The notes under the pieces: model-generated
Told to the model about the DNA's origin: nothing
Seen by the model: only the letters and a program-made list of their open reading frames with translations
Databases searched by the model: none
Shown here: one piece after another, positions 7,669-17,035 of the stretch
Layout: each line of letters opens with the position of its first letter
How positions within the stretch are numbered: the first letter of the stretch is position 1
Source of the DNA: Rhodocyclaceae bacterium
GTDB taxonomy: Bacteria; Pseudomonadota; Gammaproteobacteria; Burkholderiales; Ga0077523
Assembly: GCA_020248405.1 (NCBI GenBank)
Contig: JADCHQ010000027.1
Location: forward strand, 1 to 64,000
DNA length: 64,000 bases
Direction of reading: 5' to 3'
Made by a program: the position numbers and the translations under genes

Positions 7669-8277
7669 ATGATCCGTGTCACCTACCTCAGCAGGGCAAC
7701 CGAACCGCTATCGGCAGATGCCCTGGTGGCCCTGCTGTCGCAGTGCCACCGCAACAACACGGCCAAAGGGCTCACAGGCATGCTGCTGTTCGGCAATGAC
7801 ACGTTCCTGCAGTCGATCGAAGGCGACGAGGCAGCGGTGGACGCTCTCCTGGACAGGATCGCCAGGGACCCGCGGCACACAGCCCTGAAGATCCTGCGCC
7901 GCGAGCCCATCACCGCGCGACAGTTCGCCGGCTGGAGCATGGGGTTCGAACGCGTCACCGATGGAACCCTCGCCACCATGCCCGGCCTGCGGGACCTGGG
8001 GCTGCGCAACTTCAATCCCGAGTTTCTGGCCGCCAGCGACGCCGTGATCGAGTCGCTGCTGGACCGGCACCGCTCGGCCCACTGGGACCCGCTGGTGCGC
8101 GAGCTCGACGCGCGCGACAAACTCATCGCCGACCTTCGCGAGGCGCTCGCACGCGCACGCAACGACACCCAGATGGCGGCGCTGGTGCTCGAGACGGTGG
8201 TGGAAGTGGCTGTGGACGGACGCCTGGACGACGCCCACCTCGAGCTCTGCCGCACCACGTTGCGGTCGCTGCGCTGA
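7669..8277 (+). CDS. BLUF-domain blue-light sensor protein
   Basis: A 202-residue cytoplasmic photoreceptor candidate. Residues 1-95 form a BLUF domain that should bind FAD. The key photocycle residues are present: Tyr in VTYLS near residue 5, Asn in NNTAKGLTGMLL near 31 and Gln in TFLQSIEGD near 50. A WSMGF segment corresponds to the Trp/Met region that couples light state to output. After it come ~100 residues, mostly charged helix, with no recognised enzymatic domain. The start is the ATG of MIRVTY, where the domain begins; no strong ribosome-binding site precedes it. The neighbouring diguanylate cyclase gene is convergent, which suggests but does not prove a shared signalling path. Confidence 0.9.
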   Translation: MIRVTYLSRATEPLSADALVALLSQCHRNNTAKGLTGMLLFGNDTFLQSIEGDEAAVDALLDRIARDPRHTALKILRREPITARQFAGWSMGFERVTDGTLATMPGLRDLGLRNFNPEFLAASDAVIESLLDRHRSAHWDPLVRELDARDKLIADLREALARARNDTQMAALVLETVVEVAVDGRLDDAHLELCRTTLRSLR

Positions 8278-8340
8278 ACCTTCTCAAGGGCTTGCCGGCA
8301 AGGAGCTGCCTTGCCACCCCGGGCTGCCTGAGAGGCCGCG

Positions 8341-9372
8341 CTATACGCTGGATGCCCGCGATGCACCGGGCGCGCTGACCACGCGATTGCGCCCCTGGCG
8401 CTTGGCCTCGTAGAGGGCCGCATCCGAGCGCTTCGCCCACTCCCCCAACCCCTCGCCCGGCAGGTGCGCAGCCACCCCGATGCTCACCGTGACGTGCTCT
8501 TCGGGCAGCAGTTGCGCCTGCTCGATCAGCTTGCGCAGCGCCTCCGCCAGGATCAATGCCTCCTCTGCGCCCGTGCCGGGCAATAACAGCATGAATTCTT
8601 CGCCGCCGGTGCGAAACAGCACGTCGTCCAGGCGCTTGCGTGTAACGATTTCCTCCGCCACGCGGCGCAGCACTTCGTCGCCTGCGGCGTGGCCGTGCGT
8701 GTCGTTGATGCGCTTGAAGTGGTCGATGTCGAGGCTCAACAGGGTGCTTTCCTTGAACGCCCGGCCGCCCGCCTCGATGCGGCTCAGCTCAGCATCGAAA
8801 TGGCGGCGGTTGAAGGCGCCCGTGAGCGCGTCGGTGATGGCCTGGCGCTCCAGGGCCTGCTGCTGATCCTCCATCACGTTGAGCAGCGCACCGGCAATGA
8901 TCGCCGTGAACACGAGCGACGCCACCAGCCGCGCAGCGATGGGCGCGCCGACGTTCCAGCCAGCGATCGACCCGACCGCAAGCACCAGCAATGTGGTCAA
9001 CAGCAAGGCCGTGCCGCGTCGCATGGTCATGTAGTAGACCAGCACGATCGGGAAAGCCCAGAAAAGGGCGACGACGCCCTGCAACCACGAGGAAACGCAC
9101 ATGGCCGCCGCCAGGGCGCACCCGGCCAATTCGTAGGGCACAGGGGGTTTGGTGCCGCGGCGCGCCGCCAGTCCGTCGGTCAACATCACCACCTGGGCGA
9201 AGACGATCACCGCCGCCAACAGCCACTCTTGGCGGCTGAGCTGGTAGACCACGAAAGGCGACAGGATGAGGGTCGCCAGCATGCTGAGACGCTCGATGAA
9301 GCGATCGCGGTAGCGTTCCAGCGGAAAGGCGTCCAGGCGCAGCCAGCGGCCCAGGGACTGGAGGAGACTCAC
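8341..9372 (-). CDS. Membrane-bound diguanylate cyclase (GGDEF)
   Basis: A 343-residue protein with an N-terminal membrane region of about five or six hydrophobic segments (roughly residues 28-165) and a C-terminal GGDEF domain (about 175-335). The active-site motif is GGEEF, a functional variant. A product-inhibition I-site RLDD lies five residues before it, so feedback by c-di-GMP is likely. The domain also has SLDIDHFKRINDTHGHAAGD, which carries the metal-binding Asp. Expected reaction: 2 GTP to cyclic di-GMP at the inner membrane. The start is probably GTG at 9372. It converges on the BLUF gene with a 63-base gap. Confidence 0.9.
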   Translation of the reverse strand: MSLLQSLGRWLRLDAFPLERYRDRFIERLSMLATLILSPFVVYQLSRQEWLLAAVIVFAQVVMLTDGLAARRGTKPPVPYELAGCALAAAMCVSSWLQGVVALFWAFPIVLVYYMTMRRGTALLLTTLLVLAVGSIAGWNVGAPIAARLVASLVFTAIIAGALLNVMEDQQQALERQAITDALTGAFNRRHFDAELSRIEAGGRAFKESTLLSLDIDHFKRINDTHGHAAGDEVLRRVAEEIVTRKRLDDVLFRTGGEEFMLLLPGTGAEEALILAEALRKLIEQAQLLPEEHVTVSIGVAAHLPGEGLGEWAKRSDAALYEAKRQGRNRVVSAPGASRASSV

Positions 9373-9543
9373 GGTCAGAGCTTCTTTCCTGTGTCAGGTG
9401 GTGCGCGGAACGGGTTTGGGGGAGGGGGATGAGTGTATTCGATCCGCGAGGGTTGGCGATCGAGGGGAGCATCGGACGCGGGTCTGCGAGGGGGCGCAGG
9501 CGCTGGTCGCGCCGCCCTTGCCGCTCCCCGCGCTGTGTCGGGT

Positions 9544-10413
9544 TCAGACGGCGGTATCGAGCGAGCCCATGCGGCCGGCCAAGTAGTCGTCACGGGCTTG
9601 CAGGATTTCCTCGCGGCTGTTCATTACGAAGGGCCCCCAGGACACCACCGGCTCGCCGATGGGCTCGCCGGCCAGCACCAGCAACTGCGCCGGCTGCCCG
9701 GCGCCCAGCGCCACGGCCTCGCCGCGCCCATCGAACAGCGCCATGGCGCGGGCGGGCACGTCACGCGCCTGTACCTGGGCGGCGCCCTCCACCACGTAGA
9801 CCAGCGCGTTGTGACCTTCGGGGAGGCGCAGCGCCGCGCTGCCGCCGGCGTCGAGCATCACGTGCAGCAGCGTCACCGGGGTGAAGCTGCGCGCCGGACC
9901 TTGGACCCCGGCGTGCCGGCCGGCAATCACGCGCACGCGCGCGCCGGGGGACTCCACCACCGGAATGCGCGTCGCGGGCAAGTCCTGATAGCCGGGCGGG
10001 TCCATCTTGCGGGCGCGGGGCAGGTTGAGCCACAACTGCACCCCGTGCAGCGTGCCGCCCCGGCGCACCAGGTCAGGCGCGCGGTACTCGGCATGCACGA
10101 TGCCCGAGGCGGCGGTCATCCACTGCACGCCGCCGGGCTCGATGAGGCCACGCCCACCCGAGGAATCCTGGTGCTCCATGGCGCCTTCGAGGATGAGGGT
10201 GACCGTTTCGAAACCGCGATGGGGATGGGGGTTGAGCCCGCCCGACTCACCGGGCGCGATGCGCTCCGGACCGAAATGATCGAGCATCAGCCACGGGTCG
10301 ACGAAGTCCACCTCGGGGCCGGGAAAGGGGCGATCCACCAGCAACCCCGGCGCAGGCTGCGCCTTGCGGCCGGGCACCACCGCGCGCACGGCGCGCTGCG
10401 CGGGCTCATCCAT
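9544..10413 (-). CDS. Pirin-family bicupin protein
   Basis: A 289-residue two-cupin protein of the pirin family. The N-terminal cupin has the metal-binding set HPHRGFET and SGIVHAEY (three His and a Glu), which in characterised pirins binds iron. The C-terminal domain contains the pirin-C region (TPVTLLHVMLDAGGS). Bacterial pirins have been linked to quercetin oxidation or to binding of metabolic enzymes, so the function here is open. The start overlaps the end of the next pirin gene upstream by eight bases, giving a tandem pair that is probably co-transcribed. Confidence 0.85.
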   Translation of the reverse strand: MDEPAQRAVRAVVPGRKAQPAPGLLVDRPFPGPEVDFVDPWLMLDHFGPERIAPGESGGLNPHPHRGFETVTLILEGAMEHQDSSGGRGLIEPGGVQWMTAASGIVHAEYRAPDLVRRGGTLHGVQLWLNLPRARKMDPPGYQDLPATRIPVVESPGARVRVIAGRHAGVQGPARSFTPVTLLHVMLDAGGSAALRLPEGHNALVYVVEGAAQVQARDVPARAMALFDGRGEAVALGAGQPAQLLVLAGEPIGEPVVSWGPFVMNSREEILQARDDYLAGRMGSLDTAV

Positions 10414-11119
10414 GGGCTGGAGGCGCCATCTGGAACAGCAACACCTCCGCGCCGCGGCCCTGCTCGAACGTCAGTTCGGCCTCGGCCGTCACCTTGAGGC
10501 CGTCGCCGGGGCCAAGGGCTTGTCCGTTCACAACCAGTGCGCCGCGCGCCACGTGCACGTAGGCGAGGTTCCCGGGCGGCAGCGGATGCGCCACGCGCTC
10601 GCCGCCGTCGAGCAGCAGCGCGTGCACCCACGCCTGCTGGTGGATGGCCACCGAACCCTGGGCGCCGTCGGGCGAAGCCACCAGACGCAGCCTGCCGCGC
10701 TTCTCCTCGTGGGGGAAATGCTTCTGCTCGTAGCCGGGCTGCACGCCGCGCTGCGCCGGCTCGATCCAGATCTGCAGAAAGTGAACGGGCTCGGACCTGG
10801 AGGCGTTGAACTCGCTGTGGGTGACGCCCGTCCCAGCGCTCATGCGCTGCACGTCACCGGGCCGGATCACCGAGCCCGTGCCCAGGCTGTCGCGATGCTC
10901 CAGTGCGCCCGCCAGCACGTAGCTGATGATCTCCATGTCGCGGTGCGGATGGGTGCCGAAGCCCATGGCGGGTGCCACGCGGTCTTCGTTGATGACCCGC
11001 AGGCTGCCAAAACCCATCTCCTGCGGGTCGTAGTAGTCGGCGAAGGAGAAGGTGTGGCGGCTGTCCAGCCACCCGTGGTTGGCGTGGCCGCGGTCAGCGG
11101 CCCGGCGCAAGGCAATCAT
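10406..11119 (-). CDS. Pirin-family protein, YhhW/quercetinase-like
   Basis: A 237-residue pirin-related bicupin closer to the E. coli YhhW/YhaK group, as shown by the opening RADRGHANHGWLDSRHTFSF and the segment FADYYDPQEMGFGSLRVIN. Metal ligands are in HPHRDMEI and GVTHSEF. YhhW has quercetin 2,3-dioxygenase activity in vitro, so oxidation of a flavonoid-like or other enediol substrate is possible. It is the first gene of the pirin pair and separated from the small membrane protein gene by about 99 bases, so it may have its own promoter. Confidence 0.85.
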   Translation of the reverse strand: MIALRRAADRGHANHGWLDSRHTFSFADYYDPQEMGFGSLRVINEDRVAPAMGFGTHPHRDMEIISYVLAGALEHRDSLGTGSVIRPGDVQRMSAGTGVTHSEFNASRSEPVHFLQIWIEPAQRGVQPGYEQKHFPHEEKRGRLRLVASPDGAQGSVAIHQQAWVHALLLDGGERVAHPLPPGNLAYVHVARGALVVNGQALGPGDGLKVTAEAELTFEQGRGAEVLLFQMAPPAHG

Positions 11120-11218
11120 GAAATGGTCCTGAAAGAAGGGGCCGACGGCGCCGACGCGGCGCTCAGACCAACATCCGGTCTCGGGGGCTGAGTTTCAAGG
11201 CAACGACACCGCGCACCC

Positions 11219-11392
11219 TCAGCACAGCCGCAGGTTGCCAAACTCCAGCGCCGCCACCGGCGACAGGTAGCCGCGGAGGGCAAGCGCCAGCAACGCCGCC
11301 AGCACCGCCACCACCACCCAGCGCGCCAGGCGCCAGCGCAGGTCCAGGGAAGCCGGACCGCGGCGGGGCGTCTGGGGCGCCGGGGCACTCAC
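11219..11392 (-). CDS. Small single-pass membrane protein coupled to the MFS gene
   Basis: A 57-residue frame starting at GTG 11390-11392, which overlaps the TGA of the MFS gene as GTGA, the same coupling used elsewhere in the window. The product has a polar, Arg/Pro-rich N-terminus, one clear membrane helix (ARWVVVAVLAALLALALRG, about 23-41) and a short tail ending NLRLC. No family is recognised. The helix and the coupled start are the reasons to call it real. It might be an accessory subunit of the MFS protein. Confidence 0.5.
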   Translation of the reverse strand: MSAPAPQTPRRGPASLDLRWRLARWVVVAVLAALLALALRGYLSPVAALEFGNLRLC

Positions 11393-12612
11393 GGCGCATC
11401 CGCCGCCACCGCGCCGGGGCGCCGCACCGGCCGCTCGTCGATGGGCAGGTTCACCAGCCCGGCCAGCACGCCCAGGCCCACGGCCACCAGCCACACCGCG
11501 CGGTAGCTGCCCGTGGCGTCGAAGGCCAGCCCGCCCAGCCACACGCCCAGGAACGCGCCCAGCTGATGACTGAAGAACACGATGCCCGAGAGCATGGCCA
11601 GATGGCGCACACCGAAAATCTGCGCCACCAGCCCATTGGTGAGCGGCACCGTGCCCAGCCACAGGAAACCGATGCCGGCGGCGAACAGATACACCGACGA
11701 GGGCGTGAGCGGCATCCACAGGAAAACCCCGATCACCACCGCCCGCGCCAGATAGATGCCGGTCAGCAGGTAGCGCTTGCTGGCACGCCCGCCCAGCCAG
11801 CCCGCCAGGAAGGAGCCGGCGATGTTGAACAGCCCGATGAGCGCCAGCCCCAGGGCGCCCACACCGGGCGCCAGTCCTGAATCCAGCAGGTAGGCGGGCA
11901 GGTGCACCTGGATGAAGGCCACGTGGAAGCCGCACACGAAATAGCCCGCCGTGAGCAGCCAGAAGCCGCCGTGCCCCGCCGCCTCGCGCAGCGCCGCGCC
12001 CAGCGGCTGCGGCGCGCCAGCCCCGTGGCTGTGGTGGCCGCGGCTTTCCACCAGCGCGACGGCCAGGGGTACGATCACCAGCACGCTGGCCGCCAGGGCG
12101 TAGAGCGCTCCTTTCCAGCCCAGGGACGCGATCAGGGCGCCCGTGAAGGGCAACATGACGAACTGCCCGAAGGAACCGCCCGCCGTGGCGATGCCCAGCG
12201 CCACGCTGCGCCGCTCGGGCGGGTAGGCGCGCCCCACCACGCCCAGGATGACGCTGAAGGTGGTGCCCGACAGGGCGGCACCCAGCATCAGTCCGGCGCT
12301 CAGGTCCAGCAGCCACGGGTTGGCGGCGTGGGCCATGAGCGCCAGCGCGGCGGCGAACAGCACGGCGCTGAGTGCGGTGACGCGGCCTGCCCCGTGGCGG
12401 TCCACCACCGCGCCCACGAAGGGTTGCAGCGCGCCCCACAGCAGGTTGGACAGCGCCATGGCGAAGGCGAAGGTGGAGCGCCCCCAGCCGTAATCCTGGC
12501 TCATGGGCAGCAGGAACAAACCCAGGGTCTGGCGCGACCCCATGGAAAGGGAGAGCACGGCCGCGCCGCACACCAGCACCACCACGGGGGTGCGCCAGTC
12601 CGACCGGGTCAT
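11389..12612 (-). CDS. MFS transporter, OFA/monocarboxylate-like
   Basis: A ~407-residue major facilitator with about twelve hydrophobic segments and the inter-helix motif VGAVVDRHGAGRV, equivalent to the MFS motif A region. The overall pattern (SMGSRQTLGLFLLPMSQDYGW at the start, VAFIQVHLPAYL mid-protein) resembles oxalate/formate-antiporter or monocarboxylate-type MFS proteins, so small organic acids are plausible substrates. ATG 12612 is preferred to GTG 12627. It follows the RND pump gene by ~30 bases on the same strand, so it may be a third gene of the efflux operon. A His-rich loop (GHHSHG) lies in the central cytoplasmic segment. Confidence 0.8.
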   Translation of the reverse strand: MTRSDWRTPVVVLVCGAAVLSLSMGSRQTLGLFLLPMSQDYGWGRSTFAFAMALSNLLWGALQPFVGAVVDRHGAGRVTALSAVLFAAALALMAHAANPWLLDLSAGLMLGAALSGTTFSVILGVVGRAYPPERRSVALGIATAGGSFGQFVMLPFTGALIASLGWKGALYALAASVLVIVPLAVALVESRGHHSHGAGAPQPLGAALREAAGHGGFWLLTAGYFVCGFHVAFIQVHLPAYLLDSGLAPGVGALGLALIGLFNIAGSFLAGWLGGRASKRYLLTGIYLARAVVIGVFLWMPLTPSSVYLFAAGIGFLWLGTVPLTNGLVAQIFGVRHLAMLSGIVFFSHQLGAFLGVWLGGLAFDATGSYRAVWLVAVGLGVLAGLVNLPIDERPVRRPGAVAADAP

Positions 12613-12643
12613 GGCCACCCCCGCCACGCAGAAAAAAACCGGC

Positions 12644-15600
12644 TCAGGGCAGTTGCTCGCCCAGCGGATGGGCAGCCAGCACGCGGTCGGCCTCGGCTTC
12701 TTCGGCGCTCTTCACCCGACGCACCAGCAACGTGTAGAAGGTGGGCACCACGAACAGGGTGAGCAGCGTGCCCAGCAGCAGCCCGCCCACGATGACCGAT
12801 CCGATGGGGTGACGGGTCTCGGCACCGGCGCCCTTGGCGATCATGAGCGGCACGGCGCCCAGCACCATGGCGCCCGTGGTCATGAGGATGGGGCGCAGCC
12901 GCAGGGTGGCCGCTTCCACCACCGCCTCCACCTTGTCGCGGCCGGTACGGCGCAGCTGGTTGGCGAATTCCACGATCAGGATGCCGTGCTTGGTGATCAG
13001 GCCCACCAGCATCACCAGCCCGATCTGGGAGTACACGTTGAGCGTGCCGCCGCGGCCGGTCTTGGAGTCGATGTACAGGGCGAGCAAGGCGCCGGTCATG
13101 GCCAGGGGCACCGTGAGCATGATGACGAAGGGCCCCACGAAGCTCTCGAACTGCGCCGCCAGCACCAGGTAGATGAAGGCCAGCGCCAGCACAAAGGTGA
13201 GCACGATCTCGGCACCGGCTTCGCGGAATTCGCGCGACTGGCCGTCCAGGTCGGTCTGTACCGCGCCGGCCAGCTCTTCCTTCACGGTGCCGTCCATGAA
13301 CTCGAGCACCTGGCCCATGGTGTACCCGGGGTTGATGTTGCCGTCGATCACCGCGGCGCGCAGGCGGTTGAAGTGATTCAGCTCCTTGGGCGCCACGGTC
13401 TCCTTCACCGCCACCAGGTTGGAGAGCTGGTTGAGGCGGCCGTCGGAGCCGCGCACGTAGATGGCGGTGAGATCATCGGGGCGCACGCGGTCCTTGTTCT
13501 CCAGCTGCACCACCACGTCGTACTGCTTGCCTTCGCGCTTGAAGCGCGTCACCTGCCGCCCGCCCAGCAGGGTTTCCATGGTGCGGCCGATGGTGTCCAC
13601 TTCCACGCCCACGGCGGCGGCTTTCTCGCGGTCCACCTCCACGGCGAGCTGGGGCTTGTTGAGCTTGAGGTCCGTGTCCAGGGCGGTGAGGCCGGGATAG
13701 CTGCGGGCCTTGGCCATGATCTTGCCCACGTGGCCCTGCAACTGCTCGTAGGAATTGCCATACACCACGTACTGCATGGCCTTCTGGCGGAAATTCTGGC
13801 CCAGGGATGGCGGGTTCACGGTGAAGGCCAGCACCCCTGGCAGGCCGCCAAACAGCTTTCCCTTGAGCTCTTCGGTGATCTTGAACTGGCTGCGCTCGCG
13901 CTGGCTCCAGCGGTCCAGCACCGCGAAGCCGATGCCGAAGTTCACCGGGTTGGGGCGTTCCAGCCCCGGCGCCGTCACGGCAAACAGCGTCTTCACCTCC
14001 GGCACGCCCATGAGCATCTTCTGCACGGTGAGCATGTAGCCATCGGTGTACTGCAGGGTGGATCCCTCGGGCGCCACCACGAAGCTCATGAACCAGCCCC
14101 GGTCTTCAAGGGGCGAGAGTTCCTTCTTGAGTTGCAGGAACAGGAACACCATGGCCGCCGCCACACCCAGGAACACCAGCACCACCAGCCAGCGCGTGCG
14201 CAACGTGAAGCGCAGGGCGCCGGCATAGGCGCGGTTCATGCCTTCGAAGAAGCGCTCCGTGAACTGGTAGAGGCGCCCGTGGCCACTGTGGGACTTGAGC
14301 ACCTTGGAGCACATCATGGGCGTTAGCGTGAGCGCCACGAAGCCCGACACGATCACCGCCGCGGCCACCGTGAGGGCGAACTCCGTGAACAGCTTGCCGG
14401 TGGTGCCCTGCATGAAGGCCAGCGGCGCAAACACCGCCGCCAGGGTGATGGTCATGGCCACCACCGCGAAGCCGATTTCCTTGGAACCCTTCAGCGCCGC
14501 CTGGAAGGGGGTCATCCCCTCCTCGATGTGGCGGTGGATGTTCTCCAGCACCACGATGGCGTCGTCCACCACCAGGCCAATGGCCAGCACCAGGCCCAGC
14601 AGCGTGAGCACGTTGATGGAGAAGCCCAGCACCCACAGGAAGAACAGGCCGCCGATGAGCGACACGGGGATGGTGACCACCGGAATGAGCGTGGCGCGCA
14701 GCGAGCGCAGGAACACGAAGATCACCAGCACCACCAGCGCCAGTGCTTCCAGCATGGTCCGCTGCACCGCCGAAATGGACTCTTCGATGAAGATGGAGGT
14801 GTCGAAGGCGGCCTTGAGGCTCATGCCCGGCTGCAGGCCGTCGTTCACGCGCGGCAGCAGCTTCTTCACTCCCTGGGCCACGCCCAGGGTGTTGGCGGTG
14901 GACTGCTTGACGATGCCCAGGCCGATGGCGTCGTTGCCGTTGACGCGCACGATGTTGCGGTCGTCGAAGGCGCCGATCTCGGCGCGGCCCACGTCGCGCA
15001 GGCGCACGGGGTAGCCGTTCGCCTCGGTGATGATCATGTTGTTGAACTGCTCGGGCTTCTGCAGATCGGTTTCCGCCAGCACCGTGAACTCGCGCATGGT
15101 GCTCTCGATGCGCCCGCCGGGCACCTCGATGTTCTGGCGGCGCAGCGCGTTCTCCACGTCCTGCACGGTGAGAGCCATGGCGGCGAGACGCTCACGGTCG
15201 AGCCAGACGCGCATGGCCACCTTGCGCTCGCCGCCGATGATCACGCTCGCCACCCCCTCCACGCTCTTCAGCTGGTCGGCGATGTAGCGGTCGGCGTAGT
15301 CGGAGAGTTCGAGCTGGTTGTGGCGGTCGCTGGAGAAGGCAAGCCACAGGATGGCCTGGGCGTCGGCCTCCACCTTCGCCACGATGGGCTCGTTGGCGGC
15401 CTCGGGCATGAGGTTGCGCACCCGGGCCACGCGGTCGCGCACGTCGTTGGCGGCATCGTCGGCACGGCGGTTGTTCTTGAAGGTGACCGTGATGGTGGAC
15501 ACCTCCTCGCGCGACACAGACTTGATCGTCTTGATGCCCTCGATGCCGGAGAGGGAGTCCTCGAGAGGCTGGGTGATGGCCGACTCGATCACCTGGGCGC

Positions 15601-15763
15601 TGGCACCCTTGTAGATGGTGCGCACCGAAACCACCGGCGAGTCGATGTTGGGGTACTCGCGCACCGCCAGGCGCTGGTAGGCCATGATGCCCACCAGCAC
15701 GATCACGAGGCTCATCACGGTGGCGAGCACCGGGCGCTTGACGGATATTTCGGACAGGACCAT
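12644..15763 (-). CDS. RND multidrug efflux pump, HAE-1 (AcrB/MexB) family
   Basis: A 1039-residue inner-membrane pump of full family length. It opens with ISVKRPVLATVMSLVIVL (TM1), followed by REYPNIDSPVVSV, and the TM4 proton-relay motif GLVVDDAIVVLENIHRHIEEG with paired aspartates lies near residue 400. Two large periplasmic porter domains separate TM1-2 and TM7-8. The C-terminus has RHPIGSVIVGGLLLGTLLTL, typical of HAE-1 pumps. Expected role: proton-driven export of amphiphilic compounds. It follows its lipoprotein adaptor by 36 bases. No outer-membrane channel gene is in this operon, so a TolC-like protein encoded elsewhere is needed. Confidence 0.95.
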   Translation of the reverse strand: MVLSEISVKRPVLATVMSLVIVLVGIMAYQRLAVREYPNIDSPVVSVRTIYKGASAQVIESAITQPLEDSLSGIEGIKTIKSVSREEVSTITVTFKNNRRADDAANDVRDRVARVRNLMPEAANEPIVAKVEADAQAILWLAFSSDRHNQLELSDYADRYIADQLKSVEGVASVIIGGERKVAMRVWLDRERLAAMALTVQDVENALRRQNIEVPGGRIESTMREFTVLAETDLQKPEQFNNMIITEANGYPVRLRDVGRAEIGAFDDRNIVRVNGNDAIGLGIVKQSTANTLGVAQGVKKLLPRVNDGLQPGMSLKAAFDTSIFIEESISAVQRTMLEALALVVLVIFVFLRSLRATLIPVVTIPVSLIGGLFFLWVLGFSINVLTLLGLVLAIGLVVDDAIVVLENIHRHIEEGMTPFQAALKGSKEIGFAVVAMTITLAAVFAPLAFMQGTTGKLFTEFALTVAAAVIVSGFVALTLTPMMCSKVLKSHSGHGRLYQFTERFFEGMNRAYAGALRFTLRTRWLVVLVFLGVAAAMVFLFLQLKKELSPLEDRGWFMSFVVAPEGSTLQYTDGYMLTVQKMLMGVPEVKTLFAVTAPGLERPNPVNFGIGFAVLDRWSQRERSQFKITEELKGKLFGGLPGVLAFTVNPPSLGQNFRQKAMQYVVYGNSYEQLQGHVGKIMAKARSYPGLTALDTDLKLNKPQLAVEVDREKAAAVGVEVDTIGRTMETLLGGRQVTRFKREGKQYDVVVQLENKDRVRPDDLTAIYVRGSDGRLNQLSNLVAVKETVAPKELNHFNRLRAAVIDGNINPGYTMGQVLEFMDGTVKEELAGAVQTDLDGQSREFREAGAEIVLTFVLALAFIYLVLAAQFESFVGPFVIMLTVPLAMTGALLALYIDSKTGRGGTLNVYSQIGLVMLVGLITKHGILIVEFANQLRRTGRDKVEAVVEAATLRLRPILMTTGAMVLGAVPLMIAKGAGAETRHPIGSVIVGGLLLGTLLTLFVVPTFYTLLVRRVKSAEEAEADRVLAAHPLGEQLP

Positions 15764-15799
15764 TGGCGGTCTCCCGTTGCGTTGCGGGGGCGGCGGCGC

Positions 15800-17035
15800 T
15801 CAGCCGCCCTTCTTGTCGCCTTCGGCGGGCTTGGCAGGCGCGGCTGCAGCGGGGGCGGCGCCGGGTGCCGGAGGACCGCCGGGCGCGGGCGGGCCGCCCG
15901 CCGCCGGCAGCACCATCACGGGGGCGCCGGGCGGCATCATGGCGAGCTTCAACGCGCCCTCCGTGACCACCATGTCGCCAGCGGCGAGCCCGCCGGTGAT
16001 TTCCACCACGCCGGGACGGCGCCCGCCGATCTGCACCTTGGTGATCTGGGTCTTGGCGCCGTTGTCGAGCACCTTGTAGACGAAGGTGTCCTTGCCCTGG
16101 GGAACGATGGATTGCTCGGGAATGGAAATGGCCTGCTCGCGCTTGTCCAGTTGCACCGAAACCCGCGCGAACAGGCCGGGCTTGAGCTTGCCGCCGGTAT
16201 TGGGCACATGGGCTCGCGCCAGCACCGTGCGCGACTTCTCGTCCACCAGCGGCTCGATGGCGAAAATGCGGCCCTGAAACTGCTCGCCGGGAAAGGCATC
16301 GAGACTCACCGCCACGGGTTGCCCGCGGGCGATGCGGCCCACGTAGGTTTCCGGCACGCGGAAATCGAGCTTGATGGAGGCAATGCTCTCCACGCGCGCG
16401 ATGTTGTCGCCAGTCTTGAGGTAGGCGCCAGGGCTGATCTGGCGCAGGCCCATCACCCCGGAGAACGGCGCGAAGATGGCGGTCTTGGCCAGCCGCGCCT
16501 GGTCCTGCTGGACCCGCGCCGCGGCCACTTCCATGGCACCGCGCGCGCGGTCCACCACCTCGACGCTCACGAAGCCCTTGGCGAGCAGGTCCTTGGCGCG
16601 TTCGTGGTCGGAGGTCTTGGTGCGCAACTCGGCGCTGCTGGCAGCCAGGGCGGCCTGGTACTCGGAGGCATCGAAGGACACCAGCCGTGCGCCCTTGGCC
16701 ACGGCCTGTCCCTCCTCGAAATGCAGGACGGTGACGCGCCCGTCGATCTCAGAGCGGATCAGTACTGATTCGTCCGCCAGCAGCGAGCCCACGGCTGTCA
16801 CATCGGTGCTGAAGGGGCCCACCGTGACGGCCACGGCCTTCACCGGTAGCGCCATGGGCGGTTTGGCCGCGCCCCCGCCCGCGGGACCTGCGGCAGGCTT
16901 GCCATCGGAGGGCTTCGCGTCCCCGGGCTTGGCGGCACCGTCGGCAGGCTTGCCGGGCGGGGCCTCGGCCTTGTTGCCGCAGGCGGCAAGCAACAGCGCA
17001 ATCAGGACGACAAGCGGAAAGGAAAGACTTCGCAT
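15800..17035 (-). CDS. RND efflux periplasmic adaptor lipoprotein
   Basis: A 411-residue membrane-fusion protein. A lipobox LLAAC puts the lipidated cysteine at residue 19, so it is anchored in the inner membrane facing the periplasm. A low-complexity Ala/Gly/Lys/Pro linker (about 20-60) precedes the barrel-sandwich, alpha-hairpin (QDQARLAK region) and beta-barrel domains. The segment FAPFSGVMGLRQISPGAYL is typical of AcrA-like adaptors. A second Pro/Ala/Gly-rich tail ends the protein. First gene of the operon with the HAE-1 pump 36 bases downstream. Confidence 0.9.
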   Translation of the reverse strand: MRSLSFPLVVLIALLLAACGNKAEAPPGKPADGAAKPGDAKPSDGKPAAGPAGGGAAKPPMALPVKAVAVTVGPFSTDVTAVGSLLADESVLIRSEIDGRVTVLHFEEGQAVAKGARLVSFDASEYQAALAASSAELRTKTSDHERAKDLLAKGFVSVEVVDRARGAMEVAAARVQQDQARLAKTAIFAPFSGVMGLRQISPGAYLKTGDNIARVESIASIKLDFRVPETYVGRIARGQPVAVSLDAFPGEQFQGRIFAIEPLVDEKSRTVLARAHVPNTGGKLKPGLFARVSVQLDKREQAISIPEQSIVPQGKDTFVYKVLDNGAKTQITKVQIGGRRPGVVEITGGLAAGDMVVTEGALKLAMMPPGAPVMVLPAAGGPPAPGGPPAPGAAPAAAAPAKPAEGDKKGG

